Source of the DNA: Leclercia sp. LSNIH1
GTDB lineage: Bacteria > Pseudomonadota > Gammaproteobacteria > Enterobacterales > Enterobacteriaceae
Reading direction: 5' to 3'
Assembly (NCBI RefSeq): GCF_002902985.1
Contig: NZ_CP026167.1
Location: 4,588,001-4,652,000 of the forward strand
DNA: 64,000 nucleotides
Of the stretch, positions 34,317-42,355 are shown piece after piece (within the stretch, counting starts at the first letter, position 1; the number at the start of each line of letters is the position of its first letter). The translations under genes were made by a program, and so were the position numbers. Under the pieces are notes generated by a model. That model saw only the letters and a list, made by a program, of their open reading frames with translations, was not told the origin of the DNA and did not search any database.

Positions 34317-35720
34317 ATGTTCGAACTCGATGCGTTTTATCTCGCCAGGCTTCAGTTTGCCTTCACTGTCTCATTTCATATTATCTTCCCGGCGTTAACC
34401 ATCGGCCTTGCCAGCTATCTGGTGGTACTGGAGGGGATGTGGCTGAGAACGAAAAATGATGTCTGGCGCTCGCTCTATCATTTCTGGTTAAAAATCTTCG
34501 CCGTTAACTTCGGCATGGGCGTGGTCTCCGGGCTGGTGATGGCTTACCAGTTTGGCACCAACTGGAGTGGCTTTTCGCAGTTTGCCGGCAGCATCACCGG
34601 CCCGCTGCTCACCTATGAAGTGCTCACCGCCTTCTTCCTCGAAGCGGGTTTCCTTGGGGTCATGCTGTTTGGCTGGAACAAGGTTGGGCCTGGCCTGCAC
34701 TTCTTTGCCACCTGTATGGTGGCGCTGGGCACTCTGATGTCCACCTTCTGGATCCTCGCCTCCAACAGCTGGATGCACACGCCGCAGGGCTTTAGCATCG
34801 AGAACGGTCAGGTCATCCCCGAGGACTGGTTCGCCATCATCTTTAACCCCTCTTTCCCGTATCGTCTGATCCACATGTCCATCGCCGCCTTCCTGAGCAG
34901 CGCCCTGTTTGTGGGCGCCTCCGGGGCATGGCATCTGCTGCGCGGTAACGACAGCCCGGCGGTGCGCAAAATGTTCTCAATGGCGCTATGGATGGCGCTG
35001 CTGGTGGCGCCGATACAGGCCTTTGTCGGGGATATGCACGGCCTGAACACCCTCGAACACCAGCCGGCAAAAATCGCCGCCATCGAAGGGCACTGGGAAA
35101 ATCCCCCTGGCGAAGCGACGCCCCTGCTGCTGTTTGGTGTGCCCGATATGGAAGAGGAGCGCACCAAGTATGGGCTGGAGATCCCGGCGCTTGGCAGCCT
35201 GATCCTCACCCACAGCCTGGATAAGCAGGTCCCGGCGCTGAAAGATTTCCCGAAAGATGAGCGCCCTAACTCGCTCATCGTCTTCTGGTCGTTCCGCGTG
35301 ATGGTGGGCCTGGGGCTGCTGATGATCCTGATGGGGGTTATCAGCCTTTGGTTGCGCCATCGCCGTCGGCTCTATCACTCCCGCCCGTTCCACCGCTTTG
35401 CCCTGAGTATGGGGCCAGCGGGTGTAGTCGCGATCCTCGCCGGCTGGGTCACGACCGAGGTGGGCCGCCAGCCGTGGGTCGTATATGGCTATCTGCGCAC
35501 CATTGATGCGGTGTCGCTGCACAGCACCCTGCAAATGAGCATCAGCCTGCTGGCGTTTATCGTTGTTTACTGCTCGGTATTTGGCGTGGGGTTAGTCTAT
35601 CTGGTGCGGTTGATTAAGAAAGGACCGCAGCCTACCGATAATCTCTCGATGAAGACCGACGGCAGACCCGCACGCCCGCTCTCGGCGGCAGAACCGGTTC
35701 TGGAAGAGGAGAAACTGTAA
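34317..35720 (+). CDS. cioA: bd-type quinol oxidase subunit I (short Q-loop, Cio type)
   Basis: 467-residue haem-binding subunit of a cytochrome bd oxidase, which passes electrons from quinol to oxygen in the inner membrane. The N-terminal helix carries the haem-ligand His in FHIIFPALTIG (His ~21). Other hallmarks are the GRQPW segment in GWVTTEVGRQPWVVYGYLRT (~375-395) and the quinol-loop region ending at DFPKDERP. The loop is shorter than in E. coli CydA, which points to the CioA/cyanide-insensitive group. The start has GGGGAAG upstream. The stop overlaps the next start by one base (TAATG). Confidence 0.9.
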   Translation: MFELDAFYLARLQFAFTVSFHIIFPALTIGLASYLVVLEGMWLRTKNDVWRSLYHFWLKIFAVNFGMGVVSGLVMAYQFGTNWSGFSQFAGSITGPLLTYEVLTAFFLEAGFLGVMLFGWNKVGPGLHFFATCMVALGTLMSTFWILASNSWMHTPQGFSIENGQVIPEDWFAIIFNPSFPYRLIHMSIAAFLSSALFVGASGAWHLLRGNDSPAVRKMFSMALWMALLVAPIQAFVGDMHGLNTLEHQPAKIAAIEGHWENPPGEATPLLLFGVPDMEEERTKYGLEIPALGSLILTHSLDKQVPALKDFPKDERPNSLIVFWSFRVMVGLGLLMILMGVISLWLRHRRRLYHSRPFHRFALSMGPAGVVAILAGWVTTEVGRQPWVVYGYLRTIDAVSLHSTLQMSISLLAFIVVYCSVFGVGLVYLVRLIKKGPQPTDNLSMKTDGRPARPLSAAEPVLEEEKL

Positions 35721-36730
35721 TGGGCGTCGATATCTCAGTTATCTGGTTTGCCATCATCGTTTTCGCCACCCTGATGTACATCATCATGGATGGCTTCGAT
35801 TTAGGTATCGGCATGCTCTTCTACTTTGAGCGCGACCCGCAGGCGCGCGACGTGATGGTAAACAGCGTCGCCCCGGTATGGGACGGAAACGAAACCTGGC
35901 TGGTGCTGGGGGGAGCCGGGCTGTTTGGCGCCTTCCCGCTGGCCTATGCGGTGGTTATCGACGCCCTTACCATCCCGTTGACCGCGATGCTGATCGGGCT
36001 CATCTTCCGCGGGGTGGCGTTCGAGTTTCGTTTTAAAGCCACACCGTCGCACCGCGCCTTCTGGGACTACTCCTTCGCCGGGGGCTCGCTGCTGGCGACC
36101 TTCAGCCAGGGGATTGTCGTCGGGGCGATGATTAACGGCTTTGACGTTGAAGGCCGCCGCTTCGCGGGTTCGTCGCTGGACTGGCTGACCCCCTTTAACC
36201 TCTTCTGCGGGCTGGGGCTGATGGTGGCCTATACCCTGCTGGGCACCACCTGGCTGATTATGAAAAGCGAAGGGGCATTACAACGCCATATGCGGGATTT
36301 GACCCGCAAGGTGCTGCTGGCGCTGCTGGCGGTCGTGGCGGTGGTAAGCGTCTGGACCCCGCTCGGCTGGCAATATGTGGCCGACCGCTGGTTCACATTG
36401 CCGAACTTCTTCTACTTCCTGCCGGTGCCGCTGCTGGTGGGGATCTTCGGTCTGTGGATCTGGCGACTCACCCGCGATCCGCACAGCCATACCCGGCCCT
36501 TCCTGCTGACCCTCGGGCTGATCTTCCTTGGCTTTAGCGGGCTCGGCATCAGCCTGTGGCCCAACATTATCCCGCCACGCATCACCATCTGGGACGCCGC
36601 CGCGCCGCCGTCCAGCCAGCTCTTTATGCTGGTGGGCACGCTGCTGATCATCCCGTTGATTCTGGTCTATACCGCCTGGAGCTACTACGTGTTTCGCGGC
36701 AAGGTGACCGACACCGAGGGCTACCATTAA
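35720..36730 (+). CDS. cioB: bd-type quinol oxidase subunit II
   Basis: 336-residue membrane subunit that pairs with subunit I. It begins with the typical first helix (VIWFAIIVFATLMYIIMDGFDLGIGML), then VAPVWDGNETWLVLGGAGLFGAFPLAYA, the best-conserved block of the CydB/CioB family, and about eight helices in all. One-base overlap with subunit I gives tight stoichiometry. No short CydX-like gene is evident before the REP elements that follow. Confidence 0.92.
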   Translation: MGVDISVIWFAIIVFATLMYIIMDGFDLGIGMLFYFERDPQARDVMVNSVAPVWDGNETWLVLGGAGLFGAFPLAYAVVIDALTIPLTAMLIGLIFRGVAFEFRFKATPSHRAFWDYSFAGGSLLATFSQGIVVGAMINGFDVEGRRFAGSSLDWLTPFNLFCGLGLMVAYTLLGTTWLIMKSEGALQRHMRDLTRKVLLALLAVVAVVSVWTPLGWQYVADRWFTLPNFFYFLPVPLLVGIFGLWIWRLTRDPHSHTRPFLLTLGLIFLGFSGLGISLWPNIIPPRITIWDAAAPPSSQLFMLVGTLLIIPLILVYTAWSYYVFRGKVTDTEGYH

Positions 36731-36743
36731 GCGCGGCAGCATT

Positions 36744-36861
36744 GCCGGGTGGCGCTGACGCTTACCCGGCCTACCACAGCCCCCGTAGGCCCGGCAAGCA
36801 TCGCGCCAACGGGCGTTGCGCAATAAAAAGCCGGGTGACGGCTTTGCCTTACCCGGCCTAC
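36744..36861. repeat. Cluster of three REP units
   Basis: Direct unit at 36744-36774, an inverted unit at about 36782-36815, and a third direct unit at 36830-36861. It fills the gap between the convergent quinol oxidase operon and the minus-strand SDR gene. Confidence 0.72.
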
Positions 36862-36879
36862 AAAACGATACTGCTTACC

Positions 36880-37866
36880 CTATTTCCGCCGGGTGATCAG
36901 TTTCCCCACCAGCAGCAGCCCCGCCAGCGCAGCGCTACCCAGCAGTACTTTCCCCGGCACGCCGGAGGTGATGGCCGTCGCCCGGGTTCTCGACTCGTCG
37001 GAAAAGCGCCCGTGGACCTGGTGCATCCCCCTGACCGGCCCGGAAAGATAATCCTGCCGCTCGGGGACGTTGAGTTCGTTGGTCATCTGCCCTTCCCACG
37101 CCTTTTTCACCATCATGCGATCCAGCAGGCCGGGGAAGAGAAACTGGCCGATAATCGCCTGCATGGTGCTGCGCCCGACCCACAGCTCCCGCACCGGGCG
37201 GCGGGTCACGTTGAAAATTGCCTCGGCGGCCACCTCCGGCTCGTAGACCGGTCCGATTGGGCGCATGGCGAAGGCAAACTTATTGCGCGCCCAGCTAAAC
37301 TGCGGCGTGTTAAGGCCCGGCATCTGCACCATCGTCAGCTGGATATTGATACGCTCGTGGATAAGCTCGGTGCGTACCGCGTCGGTAAAGCCGCGGATCG
37401 CCGCTTTCGCGCCGCAGTAGGCGGACTGGAGCGGGATGGAGCGGTAAGCCAGCGCAGAGCCCACCTGGATAATCTGTCCCGCATCGCGCGGGGTCATCAC
37501 GGACAATGCCGCCCGGGTGCCGTTAACGTAGCCCAGGTAGGTTACGTCCGTGACCCGGCGAAACTCCTCATCGCTCATGGCGCGAAACGGCGCCAGTACC
37601 CCGCACATGGCGTTGTTGATCCATACATCAATTGCGCCGAGCTGCGTCTCGAACGCGTTGGCCGCCGCCATGATGGCCGACGCGTCCGTCACATCGGCAT
37701 TCACCGTGTGACACTTCACGCCGAAGCGTTCAATTTCGGCCCGCGCCGCCTCAAGGCTGGGGTCATCCCGGGCGATAATCCCCACGTGATAGCCCGCCTC
37801 TGCAAAACGCAGCGCCGTGGCTTTGCCCACGCCAGCCGTCGCTCCGGTGATCACCACAACGCTCAT
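36880..37866 (-). CDS. Short-chain dehydrogenase/reductase with C-terminal membrane anchor
   Basis: 328-residue SDR. The cofactor motif TGATAGVGKA is at 8-17, NNAMCG (a variant of NNAG) near 85, and the catalytic YCGAK (YxxxK) near 150. Beyond the usual ~250 residues there is a C-terminal extension ending in one hydrophobic helix (VLLGSAALAGLLLVGKLI) and a basic tail, suggesting attachment to the inner membrane. The start at 37866 (second of two ATGs) gives 6-7 nt from AGGAG. It begins 10 bases after the CinA-like gene and closes a four-gene operon. Substrate unknown. Confidence 0.83.
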   Translation of the reverse strand: MSVVVITGATAGVGKATALRFAEAGYHVGIIARDDPSLEAARAEIERFGVKCHTVNADVTDASAIMAAANAFETQLGAIDVWINNAMCGVLAPFRAMSDEEFRRVTDVTYLGYVNGTRAALSVMTPRDAGQIIQVGSALAYRSIPLQSAYCGAKAAIRGFTDAVRTELIHERINIQLTMVQMPGLNTPQFSWARNKFAFAMRPIGPVYEPEVAAEAIFNVTRRPVRELWVGRSTMQAIIGQFLFPGLLDRMMVKKAWEGQMTNELNVPERQDYLSGPVRGMHQVHGRFSDESRTRATAITSGVPGKVLLGSAALAGLLLVGKLITRRK

Positions 37867-37876
37867 CATGCTCTCC

Positions 37877-38407
37877 TTAATGCAGTTGCTTTTTCCAGTG
37901 CGGGATCTGCCGCAACAGTTCAGAAAGCGCGTAACGAACCGCTTTCTCAATCACATCTTCACACTCGCCGGTGAAGTGCTGCACGGCGGTAGTGACCTCA
38001 CAGCGAAAAGACCAACCAAACCAGACGGTGCCTGCCGGAGTGCCATCCTCACCGCCGTCCGGCCCGGCATAACCGCTGATGGCGATGCTGATATCCGCGT
38101 CGGCAAGCTCCAGTGCGCCCTGAGCCATCTCGCCCACCGTCTGGCTACTGACGGCGGTATATTTTTCCAGGGTAGCATTGTTGACACCCAGTACCTTGTG
38201 TTTAGCTTCGTTGTTAAAGGTGACCACGCCGGTACCAAAGAACGAGGCGGTATCTTTCTCGGCGCAGAGCGCAGAGGCCAGGTTGCCGCCGGTGCAGGAT
38301 TCTGCGGTAGTAAGCAGCCAGCCCAGATCGATCAGGACAGTTGATACCTGGCTGGTGAGTTCTTTGGTGGTTTTGGCCTGGTTCCAGACATTTTCATTTT
38401 CTTTCAT
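37877..38407 (-). CDS. ydeJ: CinA C-terminal-domain protein (YdeJ-like)
   Basis: 176-residue stand-alone CinA amidohydrolase-type domain (nicotinamide-nucleotide deamidase family). Motifs: LTTAESCTGGNLASAL near 30-45 (the catalytic Ser region) and ISGYAGPDGGEDGTPAGTVWFGW near 110-132. It has the size and sequence character of E. coli YdeJ, and ydeI lies nearby as in E. coli. Whether it still deamidates NMN is not established. It overlaps the DUF421 gene by 4 bases (ATGA). Confidence 0.85.
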   Translation of the reverse strand: MKENENVWNQAKTTKELTSQVSTVLIDLGWLLTTAESCTGGNLASALCAEKDTASFFGTGVVTFNNEAKHKVLGVNNATLEKYTAVSSQTVGEMAQGALELADADISIAISGYAGPDGGEDGTPAGTVWFGWSFRCEVTTAVQHFTGECEDVIEKAVRYALSELLRQIPHWKKQLH

Positions 38408-38856
38408 GATGCACTCTCTTCAGGAATAATCGAAATATGACCATTACGTTCAAGTATGGCGTATTTAATTTCTTCCAGAGTGGTTATGCCGTGATTTTGC
38501 CGGGCAGAGACCAGAATGTCGTCGCAGGAGACATCGACTTTCTTTAATTTTTCGTTTTGCAGTTCACCGTGCACCACCAGAATAACCGGGGAGCCGTCGA
38601 TGGCCGATTCCGCACCGGATATATATTTTTTTACCATGCCAAACAGCATATCCACCACCACCAGCGTAATAATGGTGAGCATGGCGCCGGTGACGGAAAA
38701 ATCATCCCCCAGCAGCGCCTGTTGCGTAGCTTCACTAATAATTAATAACAGGATCAGATCGAAGCTGGTCATTTGCAGCAGCGCCCGCCTGCCAGCGATT
38801 TTAAATACCACCAGCAAAATCAGATAAATCGCCACCGCCCTGAGTATCATTTCCAT
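38404..38856 (-). CDS. DUF421 (YetF-like) membrane protein
   Basis: 150-residue protein: three N-terminal membrane helices (~3-22, 33-50, 57-75; includes FKIAGRRALLQMTSFDLILLLIISEATQQALLGDD, the signature of DUF421) and a small cytoplasmic beta domain (~85-140). Its stop overlaps the start of the CinA-like gene, so the two are translationally coupled. Function not established. Confidence 0.85.
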   Translation of the reverse strand: MEMILRAVAIYLILLVVFKIAGRRALLQMTSFDLILLLIISEATQQALLGDDFSVTGAMLTIITLVVVDMLFGMVKKYISGAESAIDGSPVILVVHGELQNEKLKKVDVSCDDILVSARQNHGITTLEEIKYAILERNGHISIIPEESAS

Positions 38857-38865
38857 ATTGGTGCC

Positions 38866-39372
38866 TTAGGGATAGATAAATTGCCAGAAAGAGAGGCCCG
38901 GTTGATTATTTACCGTGACAGAGAGGTCGGTTTTGCCGGGGCGTTGTGGGGTGGTATAGAGCCAGACGGTTAAACCCTTGCGCGGTTCCTGATAAACCAA
39001 CACGATCTCCCCGCCCTCGCTGTACATTTCATCGGGCTGCGGCCAGATATTATCGGTTTGCATCCGTTCCATATATTCGCCGCCGATGCGCAACGTCAGC
39101 GGCGTAGTACTCTGTTCTGGCACGCTAATTTTCAACTCAATGGGCGTTTGCAAGCGTCCAAAACGTTCATACTCCACCTGCAAATTACCCGGAGCGTTAC
39201 TCTTTGTCGCTTCGCTAAAATAGCCACCAGAAAAAAGCCCTGACAGCGCAGCGGTGATAATGAGTATTAACAGAACAAAACCGAAGCGGTGCGCATCGTA
39301 TTCAAACTGCAGGGAAGCATGACTCTGTTTGACGCCGGGCAATTCAGGGGGATTTTCTTTGGCTTTTGCCAT
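38866..39372 (-). CDS. Unknown single-span membrane protein
   Basis: 168 residues. A polar N-terminal segment (~1-30), one membrane helix (FGFVLLILIITAALSGLFSGGYF, ~31-53), and a beta-rich outside domain (~65-168) with no motif I recognise. It lies 9 bases upstream of the DUF421 gene and is the first gene of the four-gene operon, so a shared envelope role with DUF421 is a fair guess but only a guess. Confidence 0.7.
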   Translation of the reverse strand: MAKAKENPPELPGVKQSHASLQFEYDAHRFGFVLLILIITAALSGLFSGGYFSEATKSNAPGNLQVEYERFGRLQTPIELKISVPEQSTTPLTLRIGGEYMERMQTDNIWPQPDEMYSEGGEIVLVYQEPRKGLTVWLYTTPQRPGKTDLSVTVNNQPGLSFWQFIYP

Positions 39373-39514
39373 TTATCACCTCACCGTCTCGTTAATTAAT
39401 ATTATGCAGCCAGATGATTTTTATCGATAAATTTGATTAAGACTGTTCCTGTTTGCAAAATAAAAAATAGCAACCAGGCTTAATCTGTCAAGCAGGCTAA
39501 ACCAAGGAGGCTGT

Positions 39515-39907
39515 ATGAAATTATCCGTCGCACCCTTATTGTGTTGTCTTATAATTCCGGCTGTATATGCCGATGATAATGGTGGACTGAAGAAAGATAC
39601 TGCCCCTCCTCCACCGCACGCGCTGGATGATGGTTATCGTGGCGCGGAAGATGCCCGCATCATGACCGTGGAGCAGGCCAAAGAGATGCACGACGGGGCT
39701 ACGATCTCCCTGCGCGGTAATCTCATAGAAGGTTCCGGCGGCGATAAATTTAAATTCCGCGATAAAACCGGCACTATTGATACAGTGATCCCCCAAGCGG
39801 TATTTGATGGCCGTACCGTCCAGCCCGATAATATGATCAGCATTAACGGCAGTCTGGATAAAAAATCAAATCCACCGGTGGTCCGTGTCGACCGTATTCA
39901 GAAATAG
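39515..39907 (+). CDS. ydeI: YdeI: periplasmic BOF (OB-fold) stress protein
   Basis: 130-residue secreted protein of the bacterial OB-fold (BOF) family. Signal peptide ends at about AVYA-DD (residue 19-20). The mature part carries [24 protein letters not shown] and [16 protein letters not shown], matching E. coli YdeI closely and at identical length. An AAGGAGG site precedes the ATG. Known E. coli/Salmonella relatives are linked to tolerance of peroxide and cationic peptides. Divergent from the operon ending with ydeJ. Confidence 0.93.
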   Translation: MKLSVAPLLCCLIIPAVYADDNGGLKKDTAPPPPHALDDGYRGAEDARIMTVEQAKEMHDGATISLRGNLIEGSGGDKFKFRDKTGTIDTVIPQAVFDGRTVQPDNMISINGSLDKKSNPPVVRVDRIQK

Positions 39908-39925
39908 TGTAAATTTCACTTAAGT

Positions 39926-39957
39926 TTCTCGTGGATATTCCCAGATATCCACGAGAA
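39926..39957. terminator. Perfect 13-bp inverted repeat downstream of ydeI
   Basis: 39926-39938 and 39945-39957 form a 13-bp perfect stem with a 6-nt loop, 18 bases after the ydeI stop codon. There is no T-run on the plus strand, so it may act as a transcript-end stabiliser, terminator or boundary element rather than a classical intrinsic terminator. Confidence 0.6.
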
Positions 39958-40000
39958 CCCTGCGGAATATATTCTCTAAGCCTTAACCTACCAGATTTAA

Positions 40001-40078
40001 GGAGCCAAAAACTCGGATAATTCCGGGCTTTAGGATTAATCCCCCTTTCCTTCCCCTGGCAATACTTAAACAATTTTA
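40001..40078 (+). repeat. Left copy of a leader sequence flanking the CDI island
   Basis: About 78 bases upstream of cdiB that recur imperfectly at 56385-56461 upstream of the Ail/Lom-type gene. In the core, 25 of 29 positions match (40020-40048 vs 56404-56432), and both end in CAATTTTA. It probably carries promoter or leader functions. The two copies bracket the CDI genes as direct repeats. Confidence 0.6.
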
Positions 40079-40127
40079 CACAAATTCACATTGCCTTCTT
40101 TATTGCTTACACAGCACGGATTCGCCG

Positions 40128-41807
40128 ATGAAAGCCCGACATAATATTGCCCTGATAATGGCGACAGCCTCTGGTCTGTCTTTAATGGTCTCTGCCCATG
40201 CGGCGCCACCCGATAATCAATTTATTATTCAGCAGCAGCGCCAGAGAGCATTAGAGGAGCAATTAACCCCGCCGGTCCCGGATGTGCGCCTTTCAGAACC
40301 GTCATCCGGTTCTGGCAACATTGCCTTCCCGACCGAAACGCCCTGTTTTCCGATTAACCGCGTCGAGCTGAGCGGCGAGGAGGCCCTGCCCCACTGGGTG
40401 CCGTTGCAGCGTATTGCGGACCAGGCGCAGGGGCGCTGTCTGGGCGGCAAGGGCATTAACCTGCTGATGAGCACCCTGCAGAACCGCATCGTCGACCACG
40501 GCTGGATCACCACCCGCGTGCTGGCCCCGTCGCAGGATCTGAAGAGCGGCACCCTGAAGCTGGCCATCGTGCCGGGCACTATCCGCCACGTGAAGCTGAC
40601 CGAAGAGAGCGACGACTATATTCAGCTCTATAGCGCCTTCCCGGCGCACGAGGGCAACCTGCTGGATCTGCGCGATATTGAGCAGGGGCTGGAAAACCTA
40701 CAGCGTCTGCCAACGGTTGAGGCCAGTATGGAGCTGCTGCCGGGGGAAAACCCGGGCGAGAGCGACGTGGTCATCACCCGCAAGCAGAGCAAAATGTGGC
40801 GTATCGGCCTGTCGCTGGACGATGCCGGGACCGAAACCACCGGGCGCTACCAGGGCGGCGTGACGCTGTCGCTGGATAACCCCTTCTCGCTGAGCGATCT
40901 GCTCTATGTCTCTGCCAGCCACGATCTGAACGACAAGGGCGGCAAAGGGAGTAAAAACGTCACCGCCCACTACTCGGTGCCGTTTGGCTACTGGATGCTG
41001 GGCGTCACCGGTAGCGACTACGACTACCACCAGACCGTCGCCGGGCTGAACGAGGATTATCGCTACAGCGGTAAAAGTAAAAACCTCGACATTCAGCTCA
41101 GCCGGGTGCTGCACCGCAGCGGCTCACAAAAAACCACCTTCTCTTACGACGTGCTGGCGCGGGAGACCCGCAACTATATCGACGATACGGAAGTGGGCGT
41201 CCAGCGCCGTCAGACCGCGGGCTGGCGCATCGGGCTCGATCATCGCCACTACATCGGCCAGGCGACGCTGGATGCGGGCATCAGCTATCAGCGCGGCACC
41301 CGCTGGTTCGGTGCCCGGCCTGCGCCGGAAGAGTACTGGGGCGATGCCACCGCGCTTGGCAAAATTACCCTGCTGAGCGCCCAGCTCGATCTGCCGTTTG
41401 CCATCGGTACGCAAAACTTCCGCTACAACGTGCAGTACCTGCGTCAGATCAGCAACACGCCGCTGACGCCGCAGGATCAGTTCGCCATCGGCAACCGCTG
41501 GACGGTGCGCGGCTTTGACGGTGAGCGCACCCTCAGCGCCAGCCACGGCTGGTACGTGCGTAACGATCTGGCCTGGCGCACGCCGCTGCCGAACCAGGAG
41601 TTCTATCTGGGCGCCGACTACGGCGAAGTGGGCGGTTACAGTTCCGATCTCCAGGTGGGTAAACATCTGGCGGGCGGCGTAGCGGGCCTGCGCGGCAACG
41701 CCTTTAACACCGGCTACGACCTGTTCGCCGGGACGCCATTCTCGAAGCCGGACGGCTTTGAAACCAGCGATCTGACGCTCGGCTTTAACCTCAACTGGAG
41801 CTGGTGA
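40128..41807 (+). CDS. cdiB: CdiB: two-partner secretion outer-membrane transporter
   Basis: 559-residue TpsB/Omp85-type barrel that exports the CdiA filament. Signal peptide ends at about SAHA-AP (residue 25-26). A plug-like helix region and two POTRA domains (~65-225) follow, then a 16-strand barrel. The family's tip motif is seen as [11 protein letters not shown] (~463-473), and the last residues end in an aromatic (FNLNWSW), as expected for barrel insertion. Its TGA overlaps the acyltransferase ATG by one base, giving a cdiB-acyltransferase-cdiA operon. Confidence 0.92.
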   Translation: MKARHNIALIMATASGLSLMVSAHAAPPDNQFIIQQQRQRALEEQLTPPVPDVRLSEPSSGSGNIAFPTETPCFPINRVELSGEEALPHWVPLQRIADQAQGRCLGGKGINLLMSTLQNRIVDHGWITTRVLAPSQDLKSGTLKLAIVPGTIRHVKLTEESDDYIQLYSAFPAHEGNLLDLRDIEQGLENLQRLPTVEASMELLPGENPGESDVVITRKQSKMWRIGLSLDDAGTETTGRYQGGVTLSLDNPFSLSDLLYVSASHDLNDKGGKGSKNVTAHYSVPFGYWMLGVTGSDYDYHQTVAGLNEDYRYSGKSKNLDIQLSRVLHRSGSQKTTFSYDVLARETRNYIDDTEVGVQRRQTAGWRIGLDHRHYIGQATLDAGISYQRGTRWFGARPAPEEYWGDATALGKITLLSAQLDLPFAIGTQNFRYNVQYLRQISNTPLTPQDQFAIGNRWTVRGFDGERTLSASHGWYVRNDLAWRTPLPNQEFYLGADYGEVGGYSSDLQVGKHLAGGVAGLRGNAFNTGYDLFAGTPFSKPDGFETSDLTLGFNLNWSW

Positions 41808-42355
41808 TGCGCGTCGGAGATCTGGATATCAAAGCGCCGCTGATCCTCGGCGGTGAGGAGAGCGAGGCCGAAGTGCTGGGCGCCACCGTCTGGCTGTGGA
41901 TGCACTCCCCGATGCACCGGGACGCCCCCCTGCACGCCCTGCCCACCCTGCTGCTGCCGATCATCAAGCGCCGCCAGTACGTGCTGGTGAGCGAAAACGA
42001 CCGCCCGGTCTTTTTCCTCAGTTGGGCCTGGCTGAACGAGGAGGCGGAAGCCCGCTACCTCACCCGCCCCGCCATCGAGATGCGAGAGGCGGACTGGGAC
42101 AGCGGGGATCGGATCTGGTTCTGCGACTGGATCGCCCCCTTCGGCCATACCGCCGCGATGTATAACCTGATGCGTCGCGATATCTTCCCCGACCACGTCT
42201 GCCGCGCGCTGTATCACCGCGGCGCGGCGCGTGGCAAGCGCGTGATGCTGTTCCACGGCAGCCGCGTCAGCCGTCAACACGCCAGAGAGTGGCAACAGAA
42301 TCACCCGCTCACCGTGAGCCTGCCGGAAGCGTTTAAAGGAACGAACCATGAATAA
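41807..42355 (+). CDS. cdiC: HlyC-family toxin-activating lysine acyltransferase
   Basis: 182-residue relative of HlyC, the enzyme that moves an acyl chain from acyl-ACP to lysines of RTX toxins. It aligns with HlyC along its length: SPMHRD with His37 equals HlyC His23, YVLVSENDRPVFFLSWA matches YVLLTRDDYPVAYCSWA, and DWDSGDRIWFCDWIAPFG holds Asp107, equal to HlyC Asp92. Both catalytic residues are therefore present. It lies between cdiB and cdiA, overlapping the first by 1 base and the second by 8. Acyltransferases in this position are known in some CDI loci and called CdiC; the likely substrate is CdiA, which is not an RTX protein. Confidence 0.88.
   Translation: MRVGDLDIKAPLILGGEESEAEVLGATVWLWMHSPMHRDAPLHALPTLLLPIIKRRQYVLVSENDRPVFFLSWAWLNEEAEARYLTRPAIEMREADWDSGDRIWFCDWIAPFGHTAAMYNLMRRDIFPDHVCRALYHRGAARGKRVMLFHGSRVSRQHAREWQQNHPLTVSLPEAFKGTNHE

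Noticed and set aside
36556..37974. 472-codon plus-strand open frame across the REP cluster and the SDR gene
   Set aside because: It runs through REP palindromes and antisense to a clear SDR with intact motifs; its translation has no family character.
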